Positions 1 to 10,149 are shown, counted from the stretch's first letter. The stretch is DNA of 64,000 nt from Elusimicrobiota bacterium (GCA_009773155.1 WOVA01000017.1:1-64000), one strand, 5' to 3'. Program-made: numbers and translations. Notes: generated by a model not told the origin, from the letters alone.

Positions 1-97
1 AAAGGCGGAAATAAGAAAATGCTAGAGTAACAACGATTCGGAAAAGTGGCCTCGGTTAAGTGGGACTGAGGCGGCCTCCATTAAGTGGGACGTGACA
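1..97. mobile_element. Probable insertion-sequence end (partial)
   Basis: This edge contains two direct copies of TTAAGTGGGAC (near 56-66 and 80-90), separated by a GC-rich stretch, and no gene. Short direct repeats near a terminus are typical of the ends of some insertion sequences. The sequence replaces the distal part of a CRISPR repeat exactly where that repeat loses its match, so I infer an IS inserted in or recombined with the array. The rest of the element, including any transposase, would lie left of the window. Family unknown. Confidence 0.35.
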
Positions 98-292
98 CGT
101 GGGGAACGTCAAATGCGGCGATAGCCCTCTGCTCAATGGCCCGGTTCATCCCCACGTGCGTGGGGAACGTTTATCCCGGAGGCAAAATAATATGCGCTGG
201 AACGGTTCATCCCCACGTGCGTGGGGAACGTATTTTGCAATCCCCCGCCCCCTCCTCCTCATCCGGTTCATCCCCACGTGCGTGGGGAACGT
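98..292 (-). CRISPR. Type I-E CRISPR array, 3 full repeats and 1 truncated repeat
   Basis: Full 29-base repeats lie at 142-170, 203-231 and 264-292. On the plus strand they begin CGGTTCATCCCC and end GTGGGGAACGT, with an inner inverted repeat. Spacers at 171-202 and 232-263 are 32 bases each. A third 32-base interval (110-141) leads to a partial repeat in which only the last 12 bases (98-109) match. Read on the minus strand the repeat resembles the E. coli I-E repeat (GTTCCCC...GGGGAT.AACCG), so the array runs right to left and the newest spacer should be 232-263. The array is extremely short for a locus with all cas genes; the truncated repeat suggests its older part was cut off. Confidence 0.95.
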
Positions 293-385
293 ACTTCTAT
301 TTGCGCTTAAAATGCCCTATAAACGCTTTTTAGGCCCAAAATCGTCCGGTAGCCGATTTTAAGGCCTACCAAATTGTCAAAGATC
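293..385 (-). promoter_or_regulatory. CRISPR leader
   Basis: This A/T-rich stretch of about 93 bases lies between the end of cas2 and the first full repeat and holds no gene. In I-E systems the leader carries the array promoter and the integration-host-factor site that directs new spacers to the first repeat. Position, base composition and repeat orientation fit a leader reading on the minus strand. I see no unambiguous promoter hexamers. Confidence 0.6.
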
Positions 386-1575
<1,190 letters not shown>

Positions 1576-1583
<8 letters not shown>

Positions 1584-2427
1584 GCTGTTCCCGCTTCAGC
1601 CTTTTGCGGCTTTCAGGCTCCGTCAGGTAATTTTCCGAAGAAACAACGCGCTTGCCCGTTTTCTTTTCCAGGTCCTTTCGTGCCTTCCCAGCTACGCCCC
1701 CACCTTTGACGGCCGCATGCCGGTTGGCCGGAAAACCCCTGGCATCATCCGCCCTGGCGATAGCTGTTGTGGACGCTTCGCCCAGCATGGTGAAGATAAG
1801 TTCCAGGTCTGTCATGTGGTCGCGCAGATTTTCGCGCTCCAGCCCCTTCATTTTTTTGTGGTCGGACGGATTAAGGCCGAACGCCGCCTTAGCGATTTCA
1901 GCGGTGAGAATCTCGTATTCCCTGGGGGCCTCGACGTCCCGTTTTTTCCATTCGCCGGTCAGTTCTTCACGCACAGCGATGCCGCGCATCCGCTTTTCAA
2001 TCCATTCATCAGAATAGCCTTTGGCCTTGAAAAGAGCCCGAGTCCTTTTTGTGCCAAGTTCGGGATCCTCAATCTCCTGCACCCGCTCATAACCGACTTT
2101 GGCCAGCCAGCGCTTGAAAGGCTCGGCCTTTGGCGAAGGGATTGATTGAATAAGGCGAAATATGCCCTCGGTATTCCAACAATACATTTTCTGCCCGCCG
2201 CCGGCGGTTTCCACTTCAAGCGTAAGGGGTGGTACAAATTGTACCCCCCCTTTAGCTGTAACTTTCGCAAGTTCTTCATCTCTCCGTTTTAATCTTTTGA
2301 AGTATTGCGCCGGATCGCTGGAATCCGTCAATGACTCGATAACATCATTAATCACAAACCACCACTCATTTTTATATCGCGTCCGCCGTATTCCCTTGCC
2401 CTTAAAGACCGCTATCTTCTTGTCCAT
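1576..2427 (-). CDS. Bro-N antirepressor-like protein with DinD-like C-terminal region, inside the cas operon
   Basis: This 283-residue protein is not a known Cas protein. Residues about 10-115 (NEWWFVINDVIESLTDSSDP... YCWNTEGIFRLIQSIPSPKA) resemble the Bro-N domain of phage antirepressors. The C-terminal half (ENLRDHMTDLELIFTMLGEA ... KDLEKKTGKRVVSSENYL) resembles the tail shared by DinD (DNA-damage-inducible D) and many phage antirepressors. The gene lies 22 bases after cas6e with its own Shine-Dalgarno GGAGG and overlaps the cas1 start, so it is on the same strand and almost surely in the same transcript. DinD of E. coli acts on RecA filaments; a role in regulating or assisting spacer acquisition is only my inference. 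It may also be a passenger or phage-derived insert. Confidence 0.8.
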
Positions 2428-2449
2428 AAAAGAACCTCCGCAGGGGTCT

Positions 2450-3127
2450 TCAGAAAACCGGAACTATAGAAAGTAACCCGAGACCCATGGTTTTGCCGTG
2501 TCCTATCCCTTTTTGAAAAGCCGCACGGAACGCTTCCGGCTCGGTAACGTTCAACACGCCATCATATAACGCCGAAAAAAGGCGGATCTCTATCCCATTC
2601 CTTCTGCGCCCATGCAGCATTCTCTCCTGTGAGATGCGCACCGCCACGCGCTTTGCCTGACCGTCTGGCTCCTCGGCCCCGGCCAGATATGGCAGAGCAA
2701 AACCATGCTGCTCACGTCCTTTGCGGTCAAGCCACAGCTCCTGCTCCGGCGCACGGAGAAGCCCCAGGCGTTTTCCATTGCGGGTGACCGACGGATTGGC
2801 CCGCAAGCGAAACCGGAATTTTGCGCCCGGCTTTAACGCGTTAAGCCGCAGGCGCTCCAGGATATTGACAGGGGCGGCCGGCGACCCAGAAAACCAGTCC
2901 GCCGCTATCCTTGACCAGTCCGGAAGAGAACGGCTTTGTATTATAACCCGGGGATTGCCCCCGCCATCGGTTTCCGGCTCCAGCCGCCAGAGGAATTCTC
3001 CTTCGGGACACTTAATATCCGGCGCTGAGAACGCGCGGCAGAGCGTGGAATGCATTTCGTACGGATCGGCAAGATCTCGGCGAGCCTCCCGGCTTCTGGG
3101 ATCGAGGTGTATTCTATGCAGGTACAT
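2450..3127 (-). CDS. cas6e: crRNA-processing endoribonuclease Cas6e (CasE)
   Basis: Cas6e cuts the repeat hairpin of the CRISPR transcript and stays bound to the 3' handle of the mature crRNA in Cascade. The 225-residue protein starts MYLHRIHLDPRSREARRDLA, typical of the family. A histidine at residue 26 (DPYEMHSTL) is in the position of the catalytic histidine of E. coli CasE. The C-terminal glycine-rich loop GIGHGKTMGLGLLSI is present. The start overlaps the end of cas5e by 14 bases. The next gene downstream is the Bro-N gene instead of cas1, which is the normal neighbour in I-E operons. Confidence 0.95.
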   Translation of the reverse strand: MYLHRIHLDPRSREARRDLADPYEMHSTLCRAFSAPDIKCPEGEFLWRLEPETDGGGNPRVIIQSRSLPDWSRIAADWFSGSPAAPVNILERLRLNALKPGAKFRFRLRANPSVTRNGKRLGLLRAPEQELWLDRKGREQHGFALPYLAGAEEPDGQAKRVAVRISQERMLHGRRRNGIEIRLFSALYDGVLNVTEPEAFRAAFQKGIGHGKTMGLGLLSIVPVF

Positions 3128-3809
3128 TAAGCGCCTCCTGCGGGAACTCTATCCATTCCGAATACACGTACCTGGCGCCAAAGCGCCTCTCGGCGTAAGA
3201 GGATAATGGCTGGTCCATTTTCAGCGTTCCGGAACCATCGTTAGATTCCAAAGATAGCAGCAATTTACCGGGCTGTTCCTCCCACTTCCGTTCGGTGGAA
3301 AGCCACGGCCACCGGAGAAGAGCCTCCCTGAGCGGCAAGTCCAGCAGGGCATTTTCCATAAACATAGGCTCTGAGGGCACATATGACCTGCGCCCCAGAG
3401 AGAGCGGCCACTTCGGGTTGCGCAAGGCGGAGTCCACGGCGATCAACAGATCCCTACTCTTGCTCTCCAGGCCCACCAGGAAGACGGCGTCGGCGAGATA
3501 AAAACGCTGCGAGACCACGCCACCGGCCGTAGAGGGCTCACCGTTCGCCTTAATAATGGAATCACCGGCGCACCCGGCAGTCTGGTAGTCATATTTAGGC
3601 ACACCGGGGCGGTCGTGCCGGACGCCCATTGCAAGGCGAGTTAAAGGCTTAAGTTCGTCCCAGTTCTCCCGGTCGATCCCCTGGGCCGCCGCCAGCAGCC
3701 CTATAACGCCGGATTTACTGGGCTCTTTGCCGGTATCCCGCTGGTCAAAGCGGCTGGTAGTGCCCCAGGACTGCATGGGGCCGGCCAGCTTAATCAATAG
3801 CGTCGGCAT
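3114..3809 (-). CDS. cas5e: Cascade subunit Cas5e (CasD)
   Basis: Cas5e caps the 5' handle of the crRNA in the Cascade complex. The 231-residue sequence opens MPTLLIKLAGPMQSWGTTSR, the hallmark start of Cas5e, followed by the conserved R-x-T-x-x-x-P-S-K-S-G segment (residues about 25-34) and LSLGRRSYVPS near residue 137-147. Length is typical. Three bases separate it from cas7e, and it overlaps cas6e, as expected in a tightly coupled I-E operon. No defects are visible. Confidence 0.95.
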   Translation of the reverse strand: MPTLLIKLAGPMQSWGTTSRFDQRDTGKEPSKSGVIGLLAAAQGIDRENWDELKPLTRLAMGVRHDRPGVPKYDYQTAGCAGDSIIKANGEPSTAGGVVSQRFYLADAVFLVGLESKSRDLLIAVDSALRNPKWPLSLGRRSYVPSEPMFMENALLDLPLREALLRWPWLSTERKWEEQPGKLLLSLESNDGSGTLKMDQPLSSYAERRFGARYVYSEWIEFPQEALNVPA

Positions 3810-3812
3810 AAG

Positions 3813-4985
3813 TTACTCCCGGGCCGCGGCGCAGGCCTTATCGAGCAGTTCCGGCAGGTCCGCCACCGCCGTTCCGAACCCCTCGATTCCGGCATCGGTC
3901 AGGTTGAGCACGAACGTTTTCTCCTCTCCGCCATAAACGCTCCGCAGGGCCTTGGCTTTTTTAGCCAGCTCCTCCGCCGAGTTTTTGGTTATCGATTCAT
4001 TCCTGCGCGTATACACCGCCCTCTCAAAGGCGTTTGCCAGGCTGCGCGGCGCGGTGTTACGGCGCACCGATACCGCGACGAATTCGGGCGGGTTATGCGC
4101 GGCAAAACTGTTCTGTTTGCCAGAAGGCTCCGAGACGATACAGCCCTCAAGGAAGGCGCGCAGACCTTTCGCCGACAGTTCCTTGTCGTTCTGCAGGTTC
4201 TCCAGCAGTTTTGCCCAGTCCACCACGGCGTAACGGTAGAAGCACGCCGAGTTGAATTCCACGGTCCCCATCATATCCGCGGCGGCGGTGTCTTCCGGCT
4301 TAAGGTCGTCGACCGCTGTGTAGAAGTCGAACTCCCTTTCCACGGCATGTGTGGAGATGGCGTGTGCCACCTGGCATGCGGCGTCCTGGTTCTTTTCAGG
4401 CATATCCGCAAGCATACGGCCGAAAAGGGCGATATCGACCGCTTTACCGCCTGCTTTTTTGTCGTTTAACATCCCCTCAAGTTGCTCTTTCACTTCCTTG
4501 GGAGCCCCGGCTGCGGCGTCTTTCTTCTTATTACCTTTTTTCTTTCCCGTTTCCTCCGCTTCCTCCTTGGACGGCAAGATCTGCCCCCAATGTTTATCTA
4601 TTACACCGGCAAGCCCCGTTATTTCCCGCTGGCCTAGAAAAAGGAGATATTGCGATTTCCCCGCCTCGGACGCTGTTAATTTAATATAGGACAAGGCTAT
4701 TTCCGCCTTGGCGGCGGCCTCCGCACCGTCCCGTTTTCCTTTGAGGCTATCCGCGATAGCCTGGTATACACGTTTTGTCCTGACAGCCAGTTCATCGGAG
4801 GAAAAGAACCCGTCTGATTTTTTATGGGCAAAATGCTCCCGGACCGCGCGCTTGAGGCATTGGCTGGAGATGCGGGCGCGGCGGGTACCGCCGAACCAGG
4901 CGTCTTTCGGCGCTCCGGAGTCGTCCCTGTTGAGATTTGAGGGGGCAAAGTTCTGCAAGGCGTGTATTTCAATTAAGGTTTTCAT
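3813..4985 (-). CDS. cas7e: Cascade backbone subunit Cas7e (CasC/Cse4)
   Basis: Six copies of Cas7e form the crRNA-binding spine of Cascade. I start it at 4985 (MKTLIEIHALQNFAPSNLNR) and not at the upstream in-frame codon at 5003, because AGGAGA lies just before 4985 and this is the standard family start; the product is 390 residues. Conserved I-E features include NRDDSGAPKDAWFGGTRRAR and SSQCLKRAVREHF. A lysine-rich insertion (GKKKGNKKKDAAAG) occurs near residues 145-160 and may be a species-specific loop. It overlaps the end of cse2 by 17 bases. Confidence 0.94.
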   Translation of the reverse strand: MKTLIEIHALQNFAPSNLNRDDSGAPKDAWFGGTRRARISSQCLKRAVREHFAHKKSDGFFSSDELAVRTKRVYQAIADSLKGKRDGAEAAAKAEIALSYIKLTASEAGKSQYLLFLGQREITGLAGVIDKHWGQILPSKEEAEETGKKKGNKKKDAAAGAPKEVKEQLEGMLNDKKAGGKAVDIALFGRMLADMPEKNQDAACQVAHAISTHAVEREFDFYTAVDDLKPEDTAAADMMGTVEFNSACFYRYAVVDWAKLLENLQNDKELSAKGLRAFLEGCIVSEPSGKQNSFAAHNPPEFVAVSVRRNTAPRSLANAFERAVYTRRNESITKNSAEELAKKAKALRSVYGGEEKTFVLNLTDAGIEGFGTAVADLPELLDKACAAARE

Positions 4986-5484
4986 TAGTTTTCTCCTGTT
5001 CATTAGTTTTCCGCGCTAATTCCCTATAAAAGTCCCTAGCCCATGAATTTTGCGTGAATTTCCGGACATCGTTCCAGCGCAGCAAGCCGGCAAGCAGACC
5101 CTCGAAGTCTACCGGCTGTTCTTTCAGCAGGGCCAGAAGCTGGCGCAGGCGGTAGGGCAGTTGGTCCGGGTCGGAGTCGAGCATGGTTATAAACCGCCGT
5201 TCCGTGCTTGCGGAATCTGTCGGCCCCTGGTGAGCGGCACAGGCTTTCCCAAGTGTCATGCCTGTCGCCGCGCGTCCTTCCCTGTAATGGGCAGCCCATA
5301 GCCCTGCGGCGAGATAGTACATCTCCCTGCGCCACGGGTTTTCCTCTCCGGTCAGGAACGGCTCCACGTACGGGTAGGCGGGGACATAGGCGCCCGGCGC
5401 GAACGCCAGGCTACGGCGCAGGACGGCCTTTGCTTTACGGCCGTCAGTGTTGATCTTTTCCAGCCATGCGATAAATCCGCTCAT
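4969..5484 (-). CDS. cse2: Cascade small subunit Cse2 (CasB)
   Basis: Cse2 is the all-helical small subunit; two copies line the belly of I-E Cascade and stabilise the displaced strand. The protein has 171 residues, normal for the family, and includes FITMLDSDPDQLPYRLRQLL, a typical CasB segment, followed by a basic helical C-terminal part (residues 120-165). It overlaps cse1 by 4 bases (ATGA) and cas7e by 17 bases. The last residues (NEQEKTNENLN) run through the Shine-Dalgarno region of cas7e. Confidence 0.92.
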   Translation of the reverse strand: MSGFIAWLEKINTDGRKAKAVLRRSLAFAPGAYVPAYPYVEPFLTGEENPWRREMYYLAAGLWAAHYREGRAATGMTLGKACAAHQGPTDSASTERRFITMLDSDPDQLPYRLRQLLALLKEQPVDFEGLLAGLLRWNDVRKFTQNSWARDFYRELARKTNEQEKTNENLN

Positions 5485-7016
5485 TCATGTACCTCCTGCT
5501 TCGTGTATTTTGCGATCTCTGAGTTTAGTTCTTGAATCTTGCTCCACACAGGGATTTCAGCCTTTACAAGCGCTCGTATTGCCCATGCGTTTCCCGCCGA
5601 GACCGAGGCGGCGTGTTGTCCCCACGCCGTTTTCAAAGCGTCCCTCACATGGTTCAACCACCGGCAACGGATTTCATCGGGGTCGCAATTGGATGCATAG
5701 CCCCCTAGTATTTCATGAAAGTGCACCTCCAGCGTAGACCAATACCAAGGAATTGCCGGCATTTGTTTTACGAATTCACTTACATCCTTTTTATCCGGCT
5801 CTCTTTGTTTACCAGTCCCTTTTTTTTCCATATTTTTACTCAAAATAAATTTCGCGTAACTGGAGCATGCTTTCGAAAGGGATTCATCGGCACTGGCCGC
5901 ATCTTCTAGGATCTGCTGTATTTCAGTCCTAGCAAAACGGGTTTCCACCATTGCCGGCGGCAAGACGAAGCGTTCCATCCGCCAAAAATCCACATTTGCG
6001 TTCGGAGGTTCGTATCGCAGGCCCAGAACCAGAACAGATTGAGTCAACTGATTCGTTTTCCCGCCTGCCAACTTCAGAGCATTCTGAACGGTTAGTGGAG
6101 CTGAATCGTCGCCAGAAGGAAGCAGGGAATCGAAGTCTCTCCAGGTGCCACGGTCTTGCCTGAATTTCACCGGCAGCTTTCCTACCTTTTCGTTAATCTG
6201 ATAAGGTTGCATTGGGTCAGAAATATTCGAGGTATTGTCAAAACCTTGTCCAGCCACAAATCTCATGAACATGCCTGAGAGTTGTTCCTCAAGGAAGACC
6301 ATCCGCGATGGCCATGTGTAAAGGTCTGCGTATCCTGAGGCCTTCCGCTTCGGGTTCTTCAGGGGAAGTTCTTCCAGCTCACGTTCCCACAGTGCAGAAT
6401 CGCCCAGCATGACGGCCCGATTCGGATACGGAACAAGGTTATAACAGAGTGTTTCTTGAAGATTTCGACCGAGCGGTATGCACATCATGGCATTCGGCGA
6501 CGGGGAAGGGTAATAGCCCCTGCCACCGGAAATCGAAAAGTTCATGGTTGATAGCAGCCAGCGGGCACACTCTTTAGATTCCCGCATCCCAGGTCTCTTC
6601 GTGTCGGTGTGATCAAAGAGCACCTTGTTGGTTGTCGCGTTATATTCGGCGGTCAGTTTAGTCCAGGGCTCAAGTCTGTCATCCGGGATGTGGGGGTTCT
6701 GCCCAAACGGGAATTTCTCGTCGAACAGCCAGAACCTGGGACGCCATGTTTCGAGGTAATCCTTTATCGGCTTTTCCGGCAGGCCGGAGCGGAACAGGGA
6801 TTTAGCCTGTTCGATATCCGTGGGTCCCTGCAGGGCGCGGTAAAGAACCGCCAGTAGGAAGCGGTGCAGGGCCGCGACCACCAGCGGGGAAGGGTCTTCG
6901 ATAGCGGCTATTTCTTTTGCTCGCAGCAGAGTCTCCCTGATTCCCAGCTCGGCGCGGGTCCCGTCAGGGAACCGGACGGGGATCCATTTCTCGTCAACCA
7001 AGTTAAACCCGCTCAT
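5481..7016 (-). CDS. cse1: Cascade large subunit Cse1 (CasA/Cas8e)
   Basis: Cse1 recognises the PAM and recruits Cas3. I take the start at 7016 (MSGFNLVDEKWIPVRFPDGT), the usual family opening, giving 511 residues; the longer reading from 7085 adds an unsupported tail. The FNLVDEKWIPV start and the GQGFDNTSNISDPMQPYQ region are CasA hallmarks, as is GGRGYYPSPSPNAMMCIPLG. Length is standard. The start codon overlaps the cas3 stop (ATGA), so the two are probably translationally coupled. No damage is visible. Confidence 0.95.
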   Translation of the reverse strand: MSGFNLVDEKWIPVRFPDGTRAELGIRETLLRAKEIAAIEDPSPLVVAALHRFLLAVLYRALQGPTDIEQAKSLFRSGLPEKPIKDYLETWRPRFWLFDEKFPFGQNPHIPDDRLEPWTKLTAEYNATTNKVLFDHTDTKRPGMRESKECARWLLSTMNFSISGGRGYYPSPSPNAMMCIPLGRNLQETLCYNLVPYPNRAVMLGDSALWERELEELPLKNPKRKASGYADLYTWPSRMVFLEEQLSGMFMRFVAGQGFDNTSNISDPMQPYQINEKVGKLPVKFRQDRGTWRDFDSLLPSGDDSAPLTVQNALKLAGGKTNQLTQSVLVLGLRYEPPNANVDFWRMERFVLPPAMVETRFARTEIQQILEDAASADESLSKACSSYAKFILSKNMEKKGTGKQREPDKKDVSEFVKQMPAIPWYWSTLEVHFHEILGGYASNCDPDEIRCRWLNHVRDALKTAWGQHAASVSAGNAWAIRALVKAEIPVWSKIQELNSEIAKYTKQEVHE

Positions 7017-9745
7017 GCGGTCTCCTTTGCTTCGTAAACCACGCCAAGGTCTTCGTCCAGCCGCACGGAATTGTCCAGGATCCAACGGCCGCCCTCACCA
7101 AGTTGCAGGGGAAAGCAGTTGCGCAAAAGAGGGGAACTCTTCCAACTTTCCGGCACCCCGGCGCTTTGCAGTTTGGCTACGACTCCTTTGCGAGACAGGC
7201 TTACGGCCCGCGAAAACCATTCCGATTCCATCTCTCTCGGCAGAGCGGCCAGGGTATAAGCGTCGGCAGGGAACAGCGGGATGGTAAGAATGGAATTGTT
7301 TCCCAGGCGCGTATTAGCCATCAGCGTCCTGTGCACTGCGGGGTCATCCTCGTCATGGAGCACAAACCTTGCCGGCTGGTTCCAGGAAGCGTCTTCGGGA
7401 AAGCCAATTATGGCCTGATTAGCCTGCTGCTGCTCGGCAAGGATCTTTCCGTATTGTTCGTCGGCTTTTTCCATGCGTATCCGCAGAAAATCAGGGATTT
7501 CCGCTTCGCTTTCGTAAACAGTGCGGACAAAGGAATCTATATCGTCCGGCAGACTGATAGTTTTTCGACCCTTCAGCAGCAGCCAGGTCCGCAGTAGAAT
7601 ATCTTCACGATACACGGCACCCCACCATAAGGGTTTATCGAACGAGGGCGGTTCTTTGCCGGCGAGGCCGGCCACGAACAACGCCGGCCCGGCCACCGAC
7701 CTTGCGGCGCGCCGGTGCCGCCACAACCGCCCGGCCCTCTGGAGAATAAGGTCTATCGGCGCCAGGTCGGTCACCATCAGGTCAAAATCCAAATCCAGAC
7801 TTTGTTCCGCCACCTGCGTGGCGATGAGGATCTTGCGCCCCTGCCGCCGACTGTCCTTGCCGAACAGCTCAAGCGCCTGTTCCTCCCGTTTCTGGCGCCA
7901 GGCGGATGGGAAACGGGCATGGAACAAATAAACTTCGGTCCCGTCCGGCAGACTTTTCCCCACACGGCTGGAGCCGCGCTTTATTGGAGTCCCCGCGGGA
8001 AAAAGGCGGTACATATCCTGCGCCCGTTGCACCGTATTGAATAGCGCCACCCCCAACCCGCCATTGCTCAAGTGCCCGGTCAGAGCCGCATAAGCAGCGC
8101 CGAGGGCCTCGGGAATTTCGTTAACGGCGATAGTCCGCCTCAACTCCAGAGAGGGCTTAAAGTGTGTTTGTAAGACTTTCCCTTTTGAAAACACCGAAAG
8201 GCGCGGATACTCCGCCTCCTCCTCCGGCAAATCCGCCCCGGTCACACCGGCCAGTTTGCGCCGTATGGAAGGCGGCAGCGTGGCGGATAAAAGCACAACG
8301 GAAGACCCCAGCGCGGTGAGCCATCTCAGTAAATGCACAAGAAGCGTCTCAGTATAGGCGTCATAAGCGTGGATCTCATCAAAGATCACGACGCGGTTCG
8401 CTAGTCCCCACAGGCGCATAAAATTGTGGCGCACCGGGAGGATAGGAAGCAAGGCCTGGTCCACGGTGCCGATGCCGTACTCCGAGAGGAGGGCTTTTTT
8501 CTTGGCGGTGAACCATTCTGCCGCGCGGACGCCGCCTTCGGCGCCGGGTTCGCCGTTTAAGGAAGGACGGAGGCCCTGGAAAGTTTCATTCTGCGCGGCC
8601 GAGCCGTGCAGCAGTTGCAGGTCGAGGCTGCGGCCGGGGGCCTGGCGACGCAGGAATTCCAGCGCCCGCGTGAACATGGCGTTGCCGGTGGCTTTTGTCG
8701 GCATGGCGATATACAGGCCGCGATGCCCGAAGCGGCGCTGCAGTTCCAGGTGGGCATAGAACGCCGCCTCGGTCTTCCCCTCGCCCATCGGCGCTTCGAT
8801 AAGGATAATGGCCGGTTCATTCAGCTTCTCCACCGCCTGGGCCGCGGCTTTTTGCAGCGGGCGCGGCTTGAAATTCAAGGCCTGCTCGAAAGTTTTCGAC
8901 ACGGCTGAAAGGGGCGCGCGGGGCAGCCAACCTATCTTATCAAGCGCTTGTTCAGCCGCGGCGGAGCGTTTGGCGAACCAGGCCGGAAGGTCGCCGCAGT
9001 CGTCGGCTTTTCCGAAACAGAAATGGCTCTCGTCCGAACCTATCCAGTCTGAAAAACTTGCAAGGCCGGCGAGCAGCATAAATTCCGGGCCGGACAGGGT
9101 TTGCTTGGTTAGCGGCGGCCTGGCGGTGGAAGCGCCAAAAACGTCAAGCGCCGCGGAGATAAGCGCGTTGCGGCCCCGGGTCCAATTGTCATCCCCGATT
9201 GCGCGCCTGTTCCCGCTAAGCCGCTCAATGAGGAAAGGAGTTGCCCGCTCCCCGTGATGGCAGCCAACAGCGTCGCCGACCAACTCGGCCAGACCGGACG
9301 GCCAGTTTTGCTCCCTCTGGAGCCAGTCGGAAAGAGCTATCTGGCTGACAAAACCGTGATTGATGTCTCTATCCGGCACCCGCGGCATGGGAAGGCCAGT
9401 CCCTGCTGCGCCGAACCATTTAGACTGGAATCCGGGGCAGGCTTTGCCGAGATCGTGACAGGCAACCGCCAACAGGATCCATGGCCGGGCCTCGTTCCAA
9501 TTCAGCCCAAAGGCGGCGGCAATATTTCCCCGGGTAACTGACGGCTCCCGCTTCAGCACGGCGTCGGCGACCGCCGCCACGTCCAACATATGAAGCAGGA
9601 GCGGGTGCCAAGCCCCGGATGCCCTGTCGATTTTAGCCCAGAGATTAGACAATCCCGCATCCAGCGGCTGCCAGTCGCTCTTGGGAGCGGGGGTACCGTC
9701 CGGGGCGGACTTTGTATGAGCGTAAAAAGGTTCTTCTTTGTTCAT
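7013..9745 (-). CDS. cas3: CRISPR nuclease-helicase Cas3 (HD plus SF2 helicase)
   Basis: Cas3 is recruited by Cascade to unwind and degrade target DNA. From the ATG at 9745 the protein has 910 residues. An N-terminal HD nuclease domain shows H-D in LLAVACHDLGKACPGF (about residues 97-98), H130 in DINHGFVSQ and the HH pair in GCHHGER (163-164). The helicase has Walker A APMGEGKTEAAFY, the DEIH box in VVIFDEIHAYDAY, motif III LLSATLPPS and motif VI APIDLILQRAGRLWRHRR. A TTG six codons upstream (9763) could also be used. A weak -10-like TAAACT lies 8 bases before the ATG; I see no clear -35. The operon probably starts here. Confidence 0.96.
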   Translation of the reverse strand: MNKEEPFYAHTKSAPDGTPAPKSDWQPLDAGLSNLWAKIDRASGAWHPLLLHMLDVAAVADAVLKREPSVTRGNIAAAFGLNWNEARPWILLAVACHDLGKACPGFQSKWFGAAGTGLPMPRVPDRDINHGFVSQIALSDWLQREQNWPSGLAELVGDAVGCHHGERATPFLIERLSGNRRAIGDDNWTRGRNALISAALDVFGASTARPPLTKQTLSGPEFMLLAGLASFSDWIGSDESHFCFGKADDCGDLPAWFAKRSAAAEQALDKIGWLPRAPLSAVSKTFEQALNFKPRPLQKAAAQAVEKLNEPAIILIEAPMGEGKTEAAFYAHLELQRRFGHRGLYIAMPTKATGNAMFTRALEFLRRQAPGRSLDLQLLHGSAAQNETFQGLRPSLNGEPGAEGGVRAAEWFTAKKKALLSEYGIGTVDQALLPILPVRHNFMRLWGLANRVVIFDEIHAYDAYTETLLVHLLRWLTALGSSVVLLSATLPPSIRRKLAGVTGADLPEEEAEYPRLSVFSKGKVLQTHFKPSLELRRTIAVNEIPEALGAAYAALTGHLSNGGLGVALFNTVQRAQDMYRLFPAGTPIKRGSSRVGKSLPDGTEVYLFHARFPSAWRQKREEQALELFGKDSRRQGRKILIATQVAEQSLDLDFDLMVTDLAPIDLILQRAGRLWRHRRAARSVAGPALFVAGLAGKEPPSFDKPLWWGAVYREDILLRTWLLLKGRKTISLPDDIDSFVRTVYESEAEIPDFLRIRMEKADEQYGKILAEQQQANQAIIGFPEDASWNQPARFVLHDEDDPAVHRTLMANTRLGNNSILTIPLFPADAYTLAALPREMESEWFSRAVSLSRKGVVAKLQSAGVPESWKSSPLLRNCFPLQLGEGGRWILDNSVRLDEDLGVVYEAKETA

Positions 9746-9756
9746 TTCTTCAGAGT

Positions 9757-10109
9757 TTAGCAAACCGACGCGATGGAATCCCGATGTCCGTAAATGCCCC
9801 GGGGCTGTACTTTCCTCTCGGCCGCATAGGCGGCGCGCCGTTCCTCCGCTGTGAAGCCGATGCGTTTCCGGGGCTTCACGGGCGTGACTTGGAAGTCACA
9901 AATTGTGACTTCCAATTCCGCATCTCGGCCTTTGTCAGACTGAACATAAAGTCTTGCGGGAAGCGTTTTACTTTCCGTTTCACGGCCTGGTTGAGCGCTT
10001 TTGTCTGCACGCCATAGAGCGCGGCCAGGTCGCGGTCCAGTATAACCTTGCGGCCGCGCAACAGCAGGATTTTGCTTTCTATTATTTCCGCCGGGATGAT
10101 TTCTCTCAT
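9757..10109 (-). pseudogene. ORF6N-domain gene, decayed by internal loss
   Basis: The frame starting at 10109 encodes MREIIPAEIIESKILLLRGR... DLAALYGVQTKALNQAVKRK ... FPQDFMFSLTKAEMRNWKSQFVTSK, a textbook ORF6N DNA-binding domain, but stops after 77 residues (stop 9876-9878). Members of this family are usually well over 150 residues. In the next frame, from about 9880 to the stop at 9757-9759, the sequence reads PRKRIGFTAEERRAAYAA, which resembles the usual C-terminal tail of such proteins. I infer deletion of the middle plus a frame change. The truncated domain could still be made. ORF6N proteins are phage and mobile-element regulators. The remnant ends at the cas3 promoter region. Confidence 0.65.
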
Positions 10110-10115
10110 GAGAAG

Positions 10116-10148
10116 ATCATAGCAAGGGGGTGCGACAACGTAGTGTCG
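10116..10148 (-). promoter_or_regulatory. Promoter with palindromic operator of the ORF6N gene
   Basis: On the minus strand a -10-like TATGAT (10116-10121) ends 6 bases before the ATG at 10109, and the imperfect palindrome CGACACTACGTTGTCG (10133-10148) ends exactly 11 bases upstream of it, covering the -35 position. There is no TTGACA-like hexamer at -35 and no Shine-Dalgarno. The helicase gene at 13036 has the same layout with a nearly identical palindrome at identical spacing, which argues for a real shared control element, likely producing an almost leaderless transcript. Confidence 0.5.
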
Positions 10149-10149
10149 T

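Noticed and set aside
9891-9913. Near-perfect palindrome GGAAGTCACAA-A-TTGTGACTTCC
   Set aside because: It lies in the codons for KSQFVTSK, a conserved stretch of ORF6N proteins, so the symmetry is probably a by-product of coding.
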